Part shown: positions 10,502 to 22,083 of the stretch, piece after piece
How positions within the stretch are numbered: position 1 is the stretch's first letter
How the letters are laid out: every line of letters starts with the position of its first letter
Assembly: GCA_963575745.1 (NCBI GenBank)
Contig: CAUYUJ010019285.1
Span: 2,501 to 66,500, forward strand
From: Prorocentrum cordatum
Lineage: Eukaryota > Sar > Dinophyceae > Prorocentrales > Prorocentraceae
Length of the DNA stretch: 64,000 nucleotides
Direction: 5' to 3'
The notes under the pieces: generated by a model
The model's database searches: none
What the model saw: the letters and a program-made list of their open reading frames with translations, nothing else
Told to the model about the DNA's origin: nothing
Made by a program: the position numbers and the translations under genes

Positions 10502-10678
10502 TAGGTCAGGCATGTCCCCCTTACAGGCCGATATTTTCTCCGAAAACCAGTTTTGAAAGAAAAAACTACTCAAAGATGATTCTAAAAATGCTACACGAAA
10601 CAACAACTAGGAAATATGATCGACGATTTTTGACTATTTTGGGATATATCCCTCCTGTAGAGGGGCAGGTCCGACTTA
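10502..10678 (+). repeat. Foldback element FB2, copy 3
   Basis: Left end AGGTCAGGCATGTCCCCCTT; right end CCCTCCTGTAGAGGGGCAGG followed by TCCGACTT. The A/T-rich middle ends CGATTTTTGACTATTTTGGG. Confidence 0.65.
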
Positions 10679-11843
10679 GTGCTGGATGTCGGTGCTGGTG
10701 GTAGCTTTCGGCCACGCGGGAAGCCCGGTGATGACCAACCTCGACGCAAGCGGGAGGGCCTGCCCTCGGTGGGGGTACACATATAGGGGACCACGTGCAA
10801 ACCCCACCCCCAGCCCCCACGATTTCTGAATACGAGACCTGTGTTGCATCACAGCAGCAATTCGGCCCCTGACTTTCGTCCTGGCTTCGGTTTAGTGAGG
10901 TCATGATCTTCGAGGTCCTTACGTAGGAAAAAAAAAACATCACTTCACTAATCTGGGGCCCCTGGGGCCTCAGTGGGCCCTGGGGCCGAAAATTAATTAC
11001 GTGATGGTTTTCGGGCCCTTTGCTCGTGATGGTTTTCGGGCCCAAAATAAATTACTTAAGGAGACTTCGCTCGGGAGCTCCCCGAGCGAAAGTCACCCCA
11101 CCTTCCCCTTCAGAAATCGTGGGGGGCACCCAGAATCCCTTATCAATCGCCCCCCCCTAAAAAACCGCACCCCCCTCCGAGTGCGACCTGATGCTCCGGA
11201 CCCCCCTCTTCGACGGGGAGCCTGAATAAACTGGACCCCCTAAGCTCCAATCCAAAGAAAACGCCCTAATAAACCGACCCCCCCCAGGTACAAAAAAGAC
11301 GGGTGACAAAAACCGGACCCGGGGGACGATGAATAAGGGATTTGGAATAGGGGTAGGGTTCGCATGTGGTCCCTAACACAACATATTCTGGTGCTGATGT
11401 CAACCTCAAGGCCTCCGGAAAGAACATGTAGCTTCGCCGCCTCCCCTGGGGGGGGGGGCTCGCGGTCCCTGGCTCCTTCTGCAGCCAACTTCCGCGCCCC
11501 TGTCGCATCCTACGCACGGCTGCCTTTTCCGACAGGGGTGGCTACCGAAGCTGCTTCGGGACGAGGCCGACGGTTGTGGGCTGCGTTCTGGGCGGTCTGG
11601 GTGCGAGTGGGCAAGTCCAGGAGAGCCCAGAATCGAAGCGAGGAGTCGGATCGGCGATCGAAACGAGCCCGATGGGCAGAAGTCGGCAGCCGAGTCGGAA
11701 GAAGTCGAATCGGCGGAAATCGGCAGGCCTGTAGGCCTCAACTGAGAGATCGGAATCCAGATCGGAAACCCTAATACAACGGAATCGGAATCGGAACCCG
11801 TCGAGATCGAATCGAATCGAAGGAATCGAAACGAGCCCTGCCT
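10679..11843. other. Non-genic stretch
   Basis: Includes short direct repeats (TGATGGTTTTCGGGCCC at 11001 and 11024) and AATCGGAATCGGAAC-like words at 11740-11830. Open frames are Arg/Ser/Pro-rich. No gene recognised. Confidence 0.4.
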
Positions 11844-12056
11844 TGGGAGGCCTCCGACCCGATAGCTGAGGGGCAACGACATGGGGGGATAGGCACAGGG
11901 GGGGAACATCGACCTGAAATCGGCGATACATCGCCGATAGATTGGCGATAGGCCCCCGAGAGCGCATCCCCGCGCTTCTGGGCGGGGTGGGGATATCGAC
12001 CCCCCATCGGCGATCCATGGGCGATTGGGGGTCGATGCATGCCCCCTAGGCCTATC
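11844..12056. repeat. FB5-like element, divergent copy
   Basis: Begins GGGAGGCCTCCGACCC and ends CCCCTAGGCCTATCCCCCC, with ATCGGCGATACATCGCCGAT and CATCGGCGATCCATGGGCGA inside. The word content matches FB5, but the arms are much less alike than in the other two copies. Confidence 0.45.
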
Positions 12057-12074
12057 CCCCCCTATCGTTGCCCG

Positions 12075-12612
12075 CCGACACAGTGGAGGCCAGTCCACAA
12101 GAAACCTTCAACAAGAAACCCAACCCTTAGACCCCAGGACGTCCCTTGATTTTCTGTGTGGGAACGTCGCGCTTTCCAAAGCAAAACCATCGAAACCCAA
12201 GAAACCCAGGGCACCCTGGAGGCAGGCAGAGTGCTCCTTGGCATGGGTCTCCACTGCAAACGCTGCGCCTTGACCAGCGATGCCGCCGCGACCCGGAAAG
12301 GGGCCGGACTCGCCGAGACGAGCCGCCGCCGCACGGAGAACAGGGGCAGCTTGCGCTGGAACGCAGCCGTCCGGCCTCCGCGCCGAAGACCGCCGGACAC
12401 CGCCGAGGACCGCCAGAAGAGGGCCGAAGAGCGCCGAAGACGGCCTCGAGGAGCGATGGGCAACACGGCGCCCGTGGTCGAAGACGTGAGGTACTGGCGG
12501 CGAGCCCCGGGAGTGCGAAGGGGCGAGCCCCCTCAGAAGGCTCGGAGCCCCCCCGGCCTTTGAGACGCTTCCTGGGCCTTCCATGAAGGCACAGAGAGCT
12601 TCTTGGAAGGCC
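12075..12612. repeat. Dispersed segmental repeat RL, long copy 1
   Basis: Matches 31548-32092 along its length: CCACAAGAAACCTTC, GGACGTCCC, GCATGGG...CCACTGC, then ACCCGGAAAGGGGCCG, GCCGCCGCACGGAGAAC, CACCGCCGAGGACCGCCAGA, and finally CCTTCCATGAAGGCACAGA. Both long copies are followed directly by FB2, so FB2 was already there when the block was copied. Frames on the minus strand are similar in both copies but carry no known domain. Confidence 0.65.
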
Positions 12613-12725
12613 TAGGTCGGGCCTGTCCCCCTGCAGGGGGATTCTGGGCGAACAATTGAAACAAGATCCCAGAAATATCAGAAAATAAACCAGAAGTGGT
12701 CCAAAAAATCGTCCCCTGACGATTT
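12613..12725 (+). repeat. Foldback element FB2, copy 4 (right end lost)
   Basis: Starts AGGTCGGGCCTGTCCCCCTG and runs through AAAAAATCGTCCCCTGACGA, but the inverted right end is absent. Confidence 0.55.
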
Positions 12726-13164
12726 TGTTTGAACTGCGCTTCCTGACACAGCCCGGCCCCCGCGCAAAACACCGCCGGACACCGCCGGAGACCACGAAAA
12801 AACACATCCCCAATCCCAAAATCGCGGCTTCACCGAGGATTCGAAGGTCGGCCAAAGATTTCGGGGTATGTTTTGCGTTCGTCGTCGTCGCCCTGGTAAA
12901 GCCCTACCCCAAAATCTCCCTCCCCGAAGTCTCGAGGAGCCTGCATTTTGTCTTGGCCCTCGCGTTTTTGGGATTGGGCATCTGTTTTGACTTAAAGAGC
13001 CAGAGACCGGAAACCGCCGCCGGACCCCCCGCGGCCTCGCGCGCGAGTGCCCGGACACCTCGGCGCTCCGCGCCGCCAGCGCGGTGGCGCCCCGCGCCCC
13101 GCGGCCGGGCGCTGGGCACGCCGCGGCGGGCAGCGCCGGCAGGGCACGCGCCCTGGGGGGGGGG
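12726..13164. other. Non-genic stretch
   Basis: G+C-rich DNA with ACCGCCGGACACCGCCGGAG, a short repeat also found in RL. Nothing supports a gene. Confidence 0.4.
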
Positions 13165-13428
13165 GTCCTCGACTCCTCCTCCTCCTCCTCCTCCTCCTCC
13201 TCCTCCTCCTCCCCTCCTCCTCCGCCTCCTCTCCTCCTCCTCCTCCTCCTCCTCCTCCTCCTCCTCCTCCTCCTCCTCCTCCTCCTCCTCCTCCTCCTCC
13301 TCCTCCTCCTCCCTCCTCCTCCTCCCCCTCCTCCTCCTCCTCCTCCTCCTCCTCCTCCTCCTCCTCTCCTCCTCCTCCTCCTCCTCCTCCTCCTCCTCCT
13401 CCTCCTCCTCCTCCTCCCCCTCCTCCTC
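13165..13428. repeat. (CTC)n microsatellite
   Basis: About 260 bases of CTC/TCC triplets with a few C insertions that shift phase. It creates long spurious Pro/Ser/Leu and Arg/Gly/Glu frames. Confidence 0.95.
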
Positions 13429-13436
13429 AACTATTA

Positions 13437-13572
13437 ACCATCAATCATCAATCATCAAATCATCAAGCATCAGCATCAGCAGCAGCAGCAGCATCATCAT
13501 CATCAGCAGCAGCAGCATCATCAGCAACATCATCATCGTCAGCAACATCATCAGCATCAGCTTCAGCAACGT

Positions 13573-13603
<31 letters not shown>

Positions 13604-13782
13604 ATCATCAGCAACATCATCATCGTCAGCAACATCATCAGCATCAGCTTCAGCATCGTCATTATCATCATCATCAGCAGCATCATCGTCATCAGCATCA
13701 TCATCATCAGCCCCATCATCATCATGACCGCCATCGCCATCATGATCATCTGCATCAGCATCAGCATCAGCATCAGCATCAG

Positions 13783-13844
<62 letters not shown>

Positions 13845-14040
13845 CCACCAGCAGCATCATCATCATCAGCATCAGCATCATAATCAGCATCATCATCATA
13901 AACGCATCAGCACCATCATCACACAAGCATCATCATCACCACCAAAATCAGCATCATCATCAGAATCCTCATTATCATCCCCATCCTCATCCTCATCCTA
14001 ATCCTCATCCGCATTCGCATCAACATCATCATCCTCAGCT
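13437..14040. repeat. Imperfect (CAT/CAG)n array
   Basis: About 600 bases of CAT, CAG and CGT triplets. A ~104-base higher-order unit occurs twice (about 13490-13590 and 13594-13695: CATCAGCAACATCATCATCG, then CAGCATCAGCTTCAGCA). Frames through it are homopolymeric Ser/Ile/Met and not credible genes. Confidence 0.9.
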
Positions 14041-14310
14041 TTAGCCTCCTTCTTCTCCGATCTGTGTGAGTGCGCGTATCTTCGGGGTTGCCAAAGGTGC
14101 CCCTGGCCTGAGGTGCCCTCCAGCTTTTCGCTCCAATCTGCAGCCTCTGGGGCCCTCTGGGCCACGTGATGGGGTGCTCTTTGGATGCTGTGGGGTCCTC
14201 CTCGGAAATCCGCGGGGGCACCTTGGGCCAGGGGCGCCTCCTAGCAACACACGATGGATTGGCCCACCAAGGCTGCGTCGGCATTTCGGAAGGTGAACGA
14301 CGAAAATCGG

Positions 14311-14484
14311 AGAAGAAGAAACCACATAAACATAAGCTGTTGGCGCTCCGCGCGGATTTCTTGGATCCGCGCCTGGGCCCCCCGGCGGCGACTCCGGCGC
14401 CGCCCCTGGCGCTCTCCGGGCGCGGATCCAAGAAATCCGCGCGGAACTCCCAAAGTTTATGTTTAGTCATGTGATTTTTCTTCT
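14311..14484 (+). repeat. Foldback element FB1, copy 3 (best arms)
   Basis: The arms are about 63 bases and extend outside the common core: left AGAAGAAGAAACCACATAAA, right end GTGATTTTTCTTCT. The core arm is GGCGCTCCGCGCGGATTTCT. This is the most complete copy and defines the ends of the family. Confidence 0.75.
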
Positions 14485-15040
14485 GGACATTACGCGGCGG
14501 CTCACACGGGCCGCTGGCGCGGCACGCTACACTGGAAGCGAGGGCGCTCACGCGCGACCTTACGCGGGCAGCCTGCGCGCCGATGTCGGCGCCAGCGGCC
14601 CCTTCTTTTGCGTCGCTGAGGTGTGGCGATGGGTTCGAGCCTCTCCAAAGGCGGACTCAGCCCCGAGTCCGATGCCACCCTGATGTTGCATCCTCGAAGG
14701 ACCGTGTCTGTCCCGTCGCGGACCTATCCGCGCCGAAGCCGTGTCGAGTCCACGTCGGACTCGTCGGATCTGTGTCGAATCCGCATAGAATCCACGCCAA
14801 ATCCGCACCGAGCCTGCATCGAGCCCGCGCCGGGCACGAGAGAAATGGCACCAATTCTTTGGGGGGGCAGGCGACGACCCCCGAAGATGCAGCGCAACGA
14901 TGCCACCCTCGAGCTGGGACCGCGAGGCTCGTGCCCAGCGGCTGGCCGACTCGTAGCGCAGGGGATAGTCCCGGTAGATGCGGGAGACCAGCGGGCTCCC
15001 ATCGAGGCAGAAGAGGGGCTGAGCACTGAGTTGGGTGGGG
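14485..15040. other. Non-genic stretch
   Basis: G+C-rich. About 14760-14830 is a loose tandem of AATCCGCA/AATCCACGCC words. No domain found in any frame. Confidence 0.4.
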
Positions 15041-15269
15041 TTGGTTGGCCCAAAAGGGGGTCCAGCTGAAAGGGGGTGGTGAAGCAGATTTTGAGCAGTT
15101 GTGTTGCAAACGCATTGCGCCGGAGAACTGTATTGCAACGCGTTGCACGCGGCAGCCCATTAATACATGCTGCGCACCAGAATGTACTGCACGCCCCGCG
15201 AATCTATTGCACCATGTCTACTGCACCACCCTCTTTTCCCTGGACCCCCTTTCTTTTGGGGGTCAACCA
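15041..15269. repeat. Foldback element FB3, copy 2
   Basis: Left end TTGGCCCAAAAGGGGGTCCA, right end TGGACCCCCTTTCTTTTGGG. The interior has GTTGCAAACGCATTGCG and repeated TATTGCA/ACTGCA words as in the other copies. Confidence 0.65.
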
Positions 15270-15371
15270 GAAGCACCGACTCGGCCCGGGGGGACACGTG
15301 GAGCAGCAAACGCAGGAGGAGCCGCTGGAGAGGCAGGAGCAGCACGCAGGGGAGCGAGAGGCTAAACACAA

Positions 15372-15487
15372 ATCGGGCGTGCCCCCCATACAGGGGGAAT
15401 GTGGACGAGAAAAACATGTAAAAAAACAAATGGAACACTGTGAAACAACAATCAAACAAGTCCCCAAACAGGGACGTGCCCGACATA
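15372..15487 (+). repeat. Foldback element FB2, copy 5 (divergent)
   Basis: Left end TCGGGCGTGCCCCCCATACA, right end AACAGGGACGTGCCCGACAT. Shorter than other copies, with an A-rich centre. Confidence 0.5.
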
Positions 15488-16043
15488 AGGCTAAACAGAT
15501 TCTGCTCCCCAGGCGTCCGACGGCGTGATTTCCCACTGCGTGGCTCACCACAGGGCACCTCTGGACTGACTCCCCCAGACCGGCTCTTCATCCCGAGTCG
15601 CGGTCTGTGACACGCGGATCCATGTTCAAGATCTCGCGAACATGAGCACATGAAAGCAGGTTCAAATTCTGAGCGTACCAGACCTCGGGGGGCGTTGTGA
15701 CCACCGCCGGGGAGAGACCGTCCCTGGGCGAAGTTCCTCGGCTCCACAGCGTCAGCGCCGCCGCCGCCGCCGCCGCCGCCGTCGCCGTCGCCGTCGCCGT
15801 CGTCGTCATCGTCGTCGTTGTATTCCCTCAGGATCGGCGGCACCAGCCGCAAGGCCATCGCAATCCGGGCATCGCATCTCCCCGGACATCCAGCGCCTTA
15901 GCGGGACCGTTTCCCCTGGACCGGCCTTTCATCCTGGCCATGTAAAGGCTCCGACAGGCCGAGAAAACTATGAAAGAAACACATCGTTTCTCTCGAGACG
16001 CTGTGAATGTCTGAACCTGAGCCCACCACCTCCTGCCGCTACA
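15488..16043. other. Non-genic stretch with (GCC/GTC)n
   Basis: Holds a short triplet microsatellite (GCC)n then (GTC)n at about 15757-15815. Flanking sequence has no recognisable coding motif. Confidence 0.45.
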
Positions 16044-16262
16044 GGGGCCTCCTGGATGAGGTCAGAATGGATAGGGTCGAAGGATCGCGCCGCCTCGCCG
16101 ATGCATCGGCGATGCATTGGCGATGCATCGACGATGTCGGCGATGCATTGGCGCCGTCGGGGCGGCGAAAGTCGGGCTCCGCATCGGGCCGCATCGCGGA
16201 TGCATCGGCGATGCGGCGCGATCCAATGACCCCATCTGCTCGAACCCCATCTGGGAGGCCTA
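16044..16262. repeat. Foldback element FB5, copy 2
   Basis: Ends GGGGCCTCCTGGATGAGG and CCCCATCTGGGAGGCCTA are inverted copies, as are GGATCGCGCC and GGCGCGATCC further in. The core has GCGATGCAT(C/T)GGCGATGCA units. Confidence 0.7.
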
Positions 16263-17218
16263 CGGCGATGCCTCAATCAGCCGGGACCTGTCAGCGGCCC
16301 CAGACCTCCGACGTCATGATTTTTCCAGGACGTCGACCCCGAAGGTCTCGACCCATTCCCCTGGACTGGCTTTCTATCCTGAACCGTTTTTTGACAACCC
16401 CAGGGGCCGGCAAGGGCCTCCAGAGGCCGAACATAGCGAAAAAACAACCGTCGTGGTTTCTGGTCCTAAAAGAAGTAGCACCTTCGCTCCTGCACGCCAC
16501 GAAGCTGAGGCCTGTACACCCAGAGCGCACTGTCCCCAGCTCTCTGATGCCGAAGGCAAGCATGCGTTGTGTAACAGCTGTGCACATGGAGTGAAACGAG
16601 GTGTGTTCCCCTCCCGTCGTGTTTTTGTTTCATGACCCGAGGGGATCTGGGAAAAGAGGGCACCCGCGGCCTCATCCCGAGGCCCCCAGAGGCCGAACAT
16701 TGGACAAGCGCGTTCAACTACTCGCAAAGTAACCACTCGCAAACGGCTCTGCCATGGGGATGTACGATACACGACATCGGTGCAGACGTTTGTGTTTTCG
16801 GACGTCTGCGACTTGGCACTTTTGCGAGCAGCGGACAATGCTCGGCGAAAAATATCGAAAAAAACAACCTCCCGTCGTGGTTTTTGTTCATGACCCGACA
16901 GGGGTTGGGGAAAAGAGGGCGCCCGTGGCCTCATCTCGCCGCCCGTCGCGGAACCCGCTCATCGCGGCGCCGCGCGGGGCTGTTGGGCGGAGGCGGCGCG
17001 GGGCGGCCGCCATGTGGCCCCGCGCGCGGCCCCGCGCGCGGCCCCGCGCCGGCGGCCACGGGGAAGGCGGGGACGCGCGCTTTCGAGGGAGGCCCCGCCC
17101 GCGGGAGGTGCAGAGGATTCAAGGAGGAGGGGGAGGAGGAGGAGGGCGAGGAGGAGGACCAGGAGGAGGAGGAGCAGGAGGAGGAAGAACCGATGGCGAA
17201 TGCCAGTCCCGACTGATT
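16263..17218. other. Dispersed-repeat mosaic and (GGA)n
   Basis: A 70-base segment occurs twice (about 16612-16680 and 16868-16937: CGTCGTG(G)TTTTTGTT, CATGACCCGA, AAAAGAGGGC, GTGGCCTCAT). Another part (16300-16460) matches 41815-41990 loosely (GAGGCCGAA...CCGTCGTG). (GGA)n lies at 17125-17190. No gene. Confidence 0.5.
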
Positions 17219-19885
17219 CTACAACCGACCTCGCTGGGCCAACTCGGCCTTGCTGAGGACTTTCGGGGATAGCCCATCACTAAGTATCTTGAGATGTTGC
17301 CGTCCCGCAGGGGTGGGTCTGCCCGAACAGGGCTTGGCTATGGCACGCAGCCGCTTGTCAGCTGTGGCCCCGCACCTCCCACACAGGATCAACAGTCTAC
17401 TACAACATGCGCGTTAAGGTGGTGTGAACTGCGCAGCCAACCCCCCCGACATGCATCCGCCCTCCAACTGGAGGGGAGGAGATGAGACCATTCACATTCA
17501 CTAAAACAGGGCACGCGGTGGTATGCCATTGTTTCATGGCGGCCACGGTCGCAGAGCCACGGCACCTCGCGCACTTCTTTTTGCAGTCGGTCAACTCATG
17601 CCTCGACATCACGGCCGCGACTGACGCAGCAGCTGGAGGGGGTGGATTGAGGGGGAGACAGCAGACCACGTCTTCTCCTGCCGTCGCACTGCTTTGTCCA
17701 GCTCCTTCTCCTTGGCTAGGCAGTCGACTGCCGCCCGCAAGAGTCTGAGGCGCACCAAACGCGCGCGTCGCTTATGCGAGACAATGCCCCTCGGCCTCGG
17801 GAGCCCTGGCCTGCGCAGCTGCCAGGCCTGCCAGCTCGTCAACAACTGCGTTGCCAATGATGAGTTGCTTGATGCCCGCTCCCCTGGCCATCTGGGCAGC
17901 CGAGAGATGAGGGCGCGTGGAAAGGACAGCGACGTGCTCGATGGGACGGGTTGCCATGGTCTGTCCGATGGCCGCCAAACCTCTGCCCATACCACCCCGT
18001 GGCAGCATCCTCGAAATCGGTAACGAACGTGAGGTGGCGGGCGGTGGCCCAAAGCGCCAGGTGCAGGCACTCGAGCTCTCCTCTCGCCAACACCTGCCTT
18101 CGCCCGCACAGGGGCCCGCAGGTAGACCCTCTGGGGCGGATGGCGGGAAGTATACCCTCGAAACACGCGATTGCCAAGCCCACTCGGCGAAGCCGACGGC
18201 GTCGGCTGCCTGGGCCCCCGCTGGCGTCCCCCAAAATCAACGCTGGGTGGGCGGCGGCGCCTGGCCCAGACATGCCAAGCGCCAGCTCTCGCCCCCCCCG
18301 TGAACAGCCAGGCCTCGGTGGTCGGAGGCGGGCCCACCTCCGCCCAGGTTGCAGGGGTGAGCACTCGCAACCAGAACGTTGCAGCAGCGTTGCACTGGGT
18401 GGCAGCCTGCGCGCACACATCCGCCGAGTCGTCGCAGGGAGCGGGGCCCCCACGCCTGCGCCGCACCTGCCGCGCTTGTCCGAGCCCCGGTAGTTCTTGA
18501 GCTCCTGCACTTTGCGTTGCTTATTCCAAATGCCACCTGCAGCCACCATGACCATGATCTCCTATAGTTGCTTGCCATTCGGCACCTGGGATATTTGCTC
18601 CCGAGGCCGGATGCACGACGAGTTGCCCACTCCCATCCCCAGGCCGCCCCCGCAGGAGTGCTTGGCGGCTCGAGCCCAGAGCTGGGACTCACATGCCGCG
18701 CGCACATCTGCCAGGAGGTCGCCATGTCGGTCAATGCGGGCTGCCCGCGCGTATGGCGCGTGGAAGCTGCCACTCCTCACTGCTGTCGGGGCATGTCGCG
18801 CAAGGCCAAGTCGACGGGCCCTGGGGGCGCCGCCCCAGGCGCAAAAGCGAGTGTATGATGGCGCCAGTGGGGCCCTTCATGGTCCGTACCTGTGCTGCCG
18901 CAGGGATGGCCTGCATCTACCGTAGGATGATCGGCCGTGCTCGTCCTTCCCCTGCTCGCATCTCGGGTCGGTCGCGCCATGTCTTGAGCCGCGCATCCAC
19001 TGTCTGCACAGGGAAGAGCACAGCGGGGTCGGCCCCTGGGGCCCGAAGGGCAAGCACTGCAGCGAGGCACTGCCCGTTCGCCGCCGAGGCGCACGCTTGC
19101 GCTTGGCGACGGCGGAACCTCGCGAGTTGCTCGCCGGACAGCCCGTGGACCCTGTGCCCATAGAGGCCTGCTGGGAGGCCCCCTTGTCGTCGGAGCTTGG
19201 AGATAGCTCCATACTGGCGCGCGGCCCTAGTGAATCTGCGCATTTTAGAATTCGTGAGACGATGCTCCGTCTCACGTTGGGCTCTAGTTGTGCGCACTCG
19301 CCTGCCGCAGCCGAAGTCGATGCCGAAGTATGTTGCACGCGCGACAGGGCGCACCGCGAAACCAGCTCGACGGACGAGCCGGGCAACAGGACGAGCGCCA
19401 CTCATCAAGCTACGCACAACACCAGACGCATCCACAACTTTGAGCTTCCGCTTCTGCAACTCTTGGCACGTAGTGATGATGCCACTGGCGAGCTCCAGGC
19501 GGACGGCCTGGCCCGACTGAGGGTCTCCGGCACATCGCCCACCCAGAGCCTCGCCCCCATCCTGGGATGGGCGGTCGCAACCGTGATCATGACGTGGTGC
19601 GTCATCATCTTGGCGAAATGGGTCCCCGAGCGGAGCCCTTGCACGACGCTCAAGAGCGGGTCAAAGGGCTCGGAAACTGCCTTGTCCTGCTCCAAACATC
19701 TCGGGACTGCGCACTGCAACAGCTCAAGGTGCCATGTGACTGGGCGGAAATGTAGCTGCATGGGGGCTGAGACGAGGATGTCCAGCGGGATGTTGTCGTA
19801 GAACGCGGCAATGTCGAGCATCCCGCGGCCGCACTGCATGCCCATTGCGAAGGCCAGCCCCTCGTCCTGCGCCCGCAGGAACGGA
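17219..19885 (-). pseudogene. Decayed LINE, 3' half: RT, RNase H and zinc knuckles
   Basis: Several frames on the minus strand, separated by frameshifts and stops, give the ordered pieces of one non-LTR retrotransposon polyprotein. First an RT motif A (LDIAAFYDNIPL) and motif B (QGLRSGTHFAKMM) in 19405-19880, then the motif C position reading LWVGDV, where the first catalytic Asp is Gly. Next the thumb/linker type sequence TYFGIDFGCGRR...GGLPAGLYG (18917-19459) and GPTGAIIHSLLRLG (about 18860). RNase H-like pieces follow: RGELECLHLALWATARHLTF then VTDFEDAATGW, and IGNAVVDELAGLAAAQ (17772-18080). Last come two Cys knuckles, CARCRG...TTACP (about 17550) and CGRCGATADKRLRAIAKPC (about 17370). 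The final frame stops at 17219-17221. The 5' half is missing; it is cut at 19885 by repeat D. Confidence 0.75.
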
Positions 19886-20683
19886 AAATCATTTTTGGCA
19901 GCCTGGCCCAAGGGAAAGCAGGCCCTCGCCTCCGCGGTGCCCCGAAGCACCTCGGAACACGTTCTCGGGCCCCGTCACGGCTCGGCGCCGGCGCCTTCGC
20001 GCCAGCAAGGGGCGCAAGGAAAGCGCTGCCTGGCCGGAGCCTCCTGGGCCCTGTCCTGAGGTTCCCTGCCAGGACATGGCGCCGGCGACTGCCGCGAGGG
20101 TGGCATGTGGGTGGGCAAAACCGCCGCCGGGCGGCTGCTGCCCGCCCTGCGGGCGCCGCCCCACGCGGAGAGCGTTCGGTCACCAGAGAGCTCGAGAACG
20201 CGGCGTGCCTGCGAGGGAGCGGGCAGTGCCACAGCGCGCCAGGCCGTCGCTCGTGCTTTGGCCCGGCTTGGCCCTGCTCCCCGCGTCTCCTGCGGGGCGA
20301 CCAGAACGGCAGACCCAAGACTAGCACCGATAATACTTCCGCCTCCGAAAATGCAAGCCGGCCCGCCAGGAACCGCTTGCCCGCGAAGCAGGCACAGAGG
20401 CGCGTGAGCGGGAGCAGAGGAGGTGAGGCGAGCACGCTTGGGCCTGCTGCACATGATTTTCCTGTGCCGGAAACGAGTTTACGCTTCATGAAAATCATTT
20501 TTGGCAGCCTGGCCCAAGGGAAAGCAAGCCCTCGCCTCTGCGGTGCCCCGAAGCACCTCGGAACACGTTCTCGGGCCCCGGGGCCCCGCCACGGCTAGGC
20601 GCCGGCGCCTTCGCGCCAGCAAGGGGCATAAGGAAAGCGCTGCCTGGCCGGAGCCTCCTGGACCCTGTCCTGAGGTTCCCAAT
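19885..20683 (-). repeat. Composite repeat D-M-D
   Basis: Two direct copies of a ~185-195-base unit D (19885-20066 and 20490-20680, both running from AAAATCATTTTTGGCAGCCT to CTGTCCTGAGGTTCCC) enclose a ~420-base unit M. M reappears inverted at 29914-30288. The layout (terminal direct repeats around a short non-coding middle) recalls a TRIM element, but D lacks the TG...CA ends of a typical LTR. It sits exactly at the broken edge of the LINE. Confidence 0.65.
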
Positions 20684-20772
20684 GCACCAGGAGGCGGCGG
20701 ACCGCGCAGCAGCGCCTGAGGAGAGGACATCGTGATTGTGCTTTCCCTTGCCCCAATGCAAACGATGCGAAC

Positions 20773-22083
20773 TCAGTCCTGCTCGCCGTCGCTGGAGTCA
20801 GAATGTTCCACTAGCCACTCAGCGGCCGTGAGAGCCCCTCGGCTCTGGGCGCTAGCATAGCCGAAAGCAGCCACGCCTTTCCATCCACCGCTAAAGAACA
20901 ATGCTGTCGGCCCTCCTTGTTGGAGGGCTTCGTTTGCGAACCCTCTCCTGAACGCATGCGCGCCCCAAGCAGGCGCGCTACGCAGATGCAGGGCGGCCGC
21001 TGCCAGCTTTAGCACAGCGAGAGCGCCGGCGCATTGGATTCCTGAAAAAGGAACAGCACTTGTTTCTCCTAAGGAGAACAGTGTGCAAGCACTGCGCAGG
21101 AGCCGACCCTGCTGGTGGCAGATGCAACGCCTCGTCGTCTCGCAGGGTTCATTGTACGACTTCCGGTGAGCAAAACGGATGATGCACGTTTTACGGCCCT
21201 CGCCGGTAAAACGAAATGCGACCGCGTGGGCCCCCAGACTTAATACTTCAGAATATCTCAAGCAAAAATGGCGGGCAATTGCCCACGAGGCCGCTAATGT
21301 CGGATATTCTGCTTCCGAGCACCACTTACGGATGCGTCTGGTCTCCTCAGCTGTGGCACGGATTTTCTCTCTTCTGAATTCATACTTCGTTATCTTTTCG
21401 GCGCCTCTCGACAATCTATGCGTGTCTGTGAGGGCGCCCAGCGGGGCCTGCACCAAGTGCAATACACTGCGCACGTGCGACACGCATCTCTGCAAGGTGT
21501 GGCCGTTGCGAAACAAACCAACGAAAGTGTCAAGGATCAGTTCTGTTGGTGGCCACCCAGGCGCCCCGACAGCAGTGGCAGCGTCGCCCCACAGGCGCAC
21601 TGCGGAAGCATACTGGGAGGCGCTTTTCCTCCAGCTGGCAAATTCCACCCACAAGGTGTGCAAGCTCAGATGGTCGCCGCCGCTGGCTTCGCGACGAGCC
21701 CGCTTGATCTCGCCCCGCGGCCTGCCAGTGGGCTCCGCTCCCGGATGGCAGCTGCAATTGGCAGCAGCTGCCATGGCGGCTGCGAGCACTGCAGGCGCAG
21801 GAGCGGCCCGCGCCCGCCGCGCCCTCCAAGCACTAGAAAAGCAGCGCGGGCCTTCTCTTCGGCGGGGGCGTCCAATCGCTTCGCAGTGGGCGTCTGGTCG
21901 CCAGCGCAGCCAGCGCCTGCGCCGCCCGAGGCGGAGCCCGCCTGCGCAGCGACGCCCGCTGCCAGAGATGCCGGGCGCTGGGGCTTTGTTCGCCCGCCGG
22001 GCTTGTGCGCTTGAGCTGCCTGCTCGCGACTGGCGCTGCTCTGGCAGTGCGACAGGAAGGCTTTGACGAAGCTGCAGTTGCAA
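20773..22083 (-). CDS. Tyrosine recombinase of DIRS-like element
   Basis: Of 436 residues, about 130 onward is the recognisable protein; the Arg-rich part before it is probably out of frame. It would cut and rejoin DNA to insert the circular cDNA. A helical core-binding region (about 135-215, LHTLWVEFASWRKSASQYAS) precedes the catalytic domain. The catalytic set can be placed: R276 in FCLRYSEVLSL, H376 and R379 in GAHAFRRGF, W401 in SGGWKG in the usual second-His position, and nucleophile Y409 in AAFGYAS. All are present, so the catalytic domain looks intact. The last gene of the element, it ends with an acidic tail (SDSSDGEQD). Confidence 0.8.
   Translation of the reverse strand: MQLQLRQSLPVALPEQRQSRAGSSSAQARRANKAPAPGISGSGRRCAGGLRLGRRRRWLRWRPDAHCEAIGRPRRREGPRCFSSAWRARRARAAPAPAVLAAAMAAAANCSCHPGAEPTGRPRGEIKRARREASGGDHLSLHTLWVEFASWRKSASQYASAVRLWGDAATAVGAPGWPPTELILDTFVGLFRNGHTLQRCVSHVRSVLHLVQAPLGALTDTHRLSRGAEKITKYEFRREKIRATAEETRRIRKWCSEAEYPTLAASWAIARHFCLRYSEVLSLGAHAVAFRFTGEGRKTCIIRFAHRKSYNEPCETTRRCICHQQGRLLRSACTLFSLGETSAVPFSGIQCAGALAVLKLAAAALHLRSAPAWGAHAFRRGFANEALQQGGPTALFFSGGWKGVAAFGYASAQSRGALTAAEWLVEHSDSSDGEQD

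Noticed and set aside
12725-14044. 439-residue plus-strand frame rich in Ser, Ile and Pro
   Set aside because: It is the translation of the (CTC)n and (CAT)n arrays; the flanking parts have no motif.
21179-22066. 295-residue plus-strand frame
   Set aside because: Antisense shadow of the recombinase ORF, whose catalytic residues are all recognisable.
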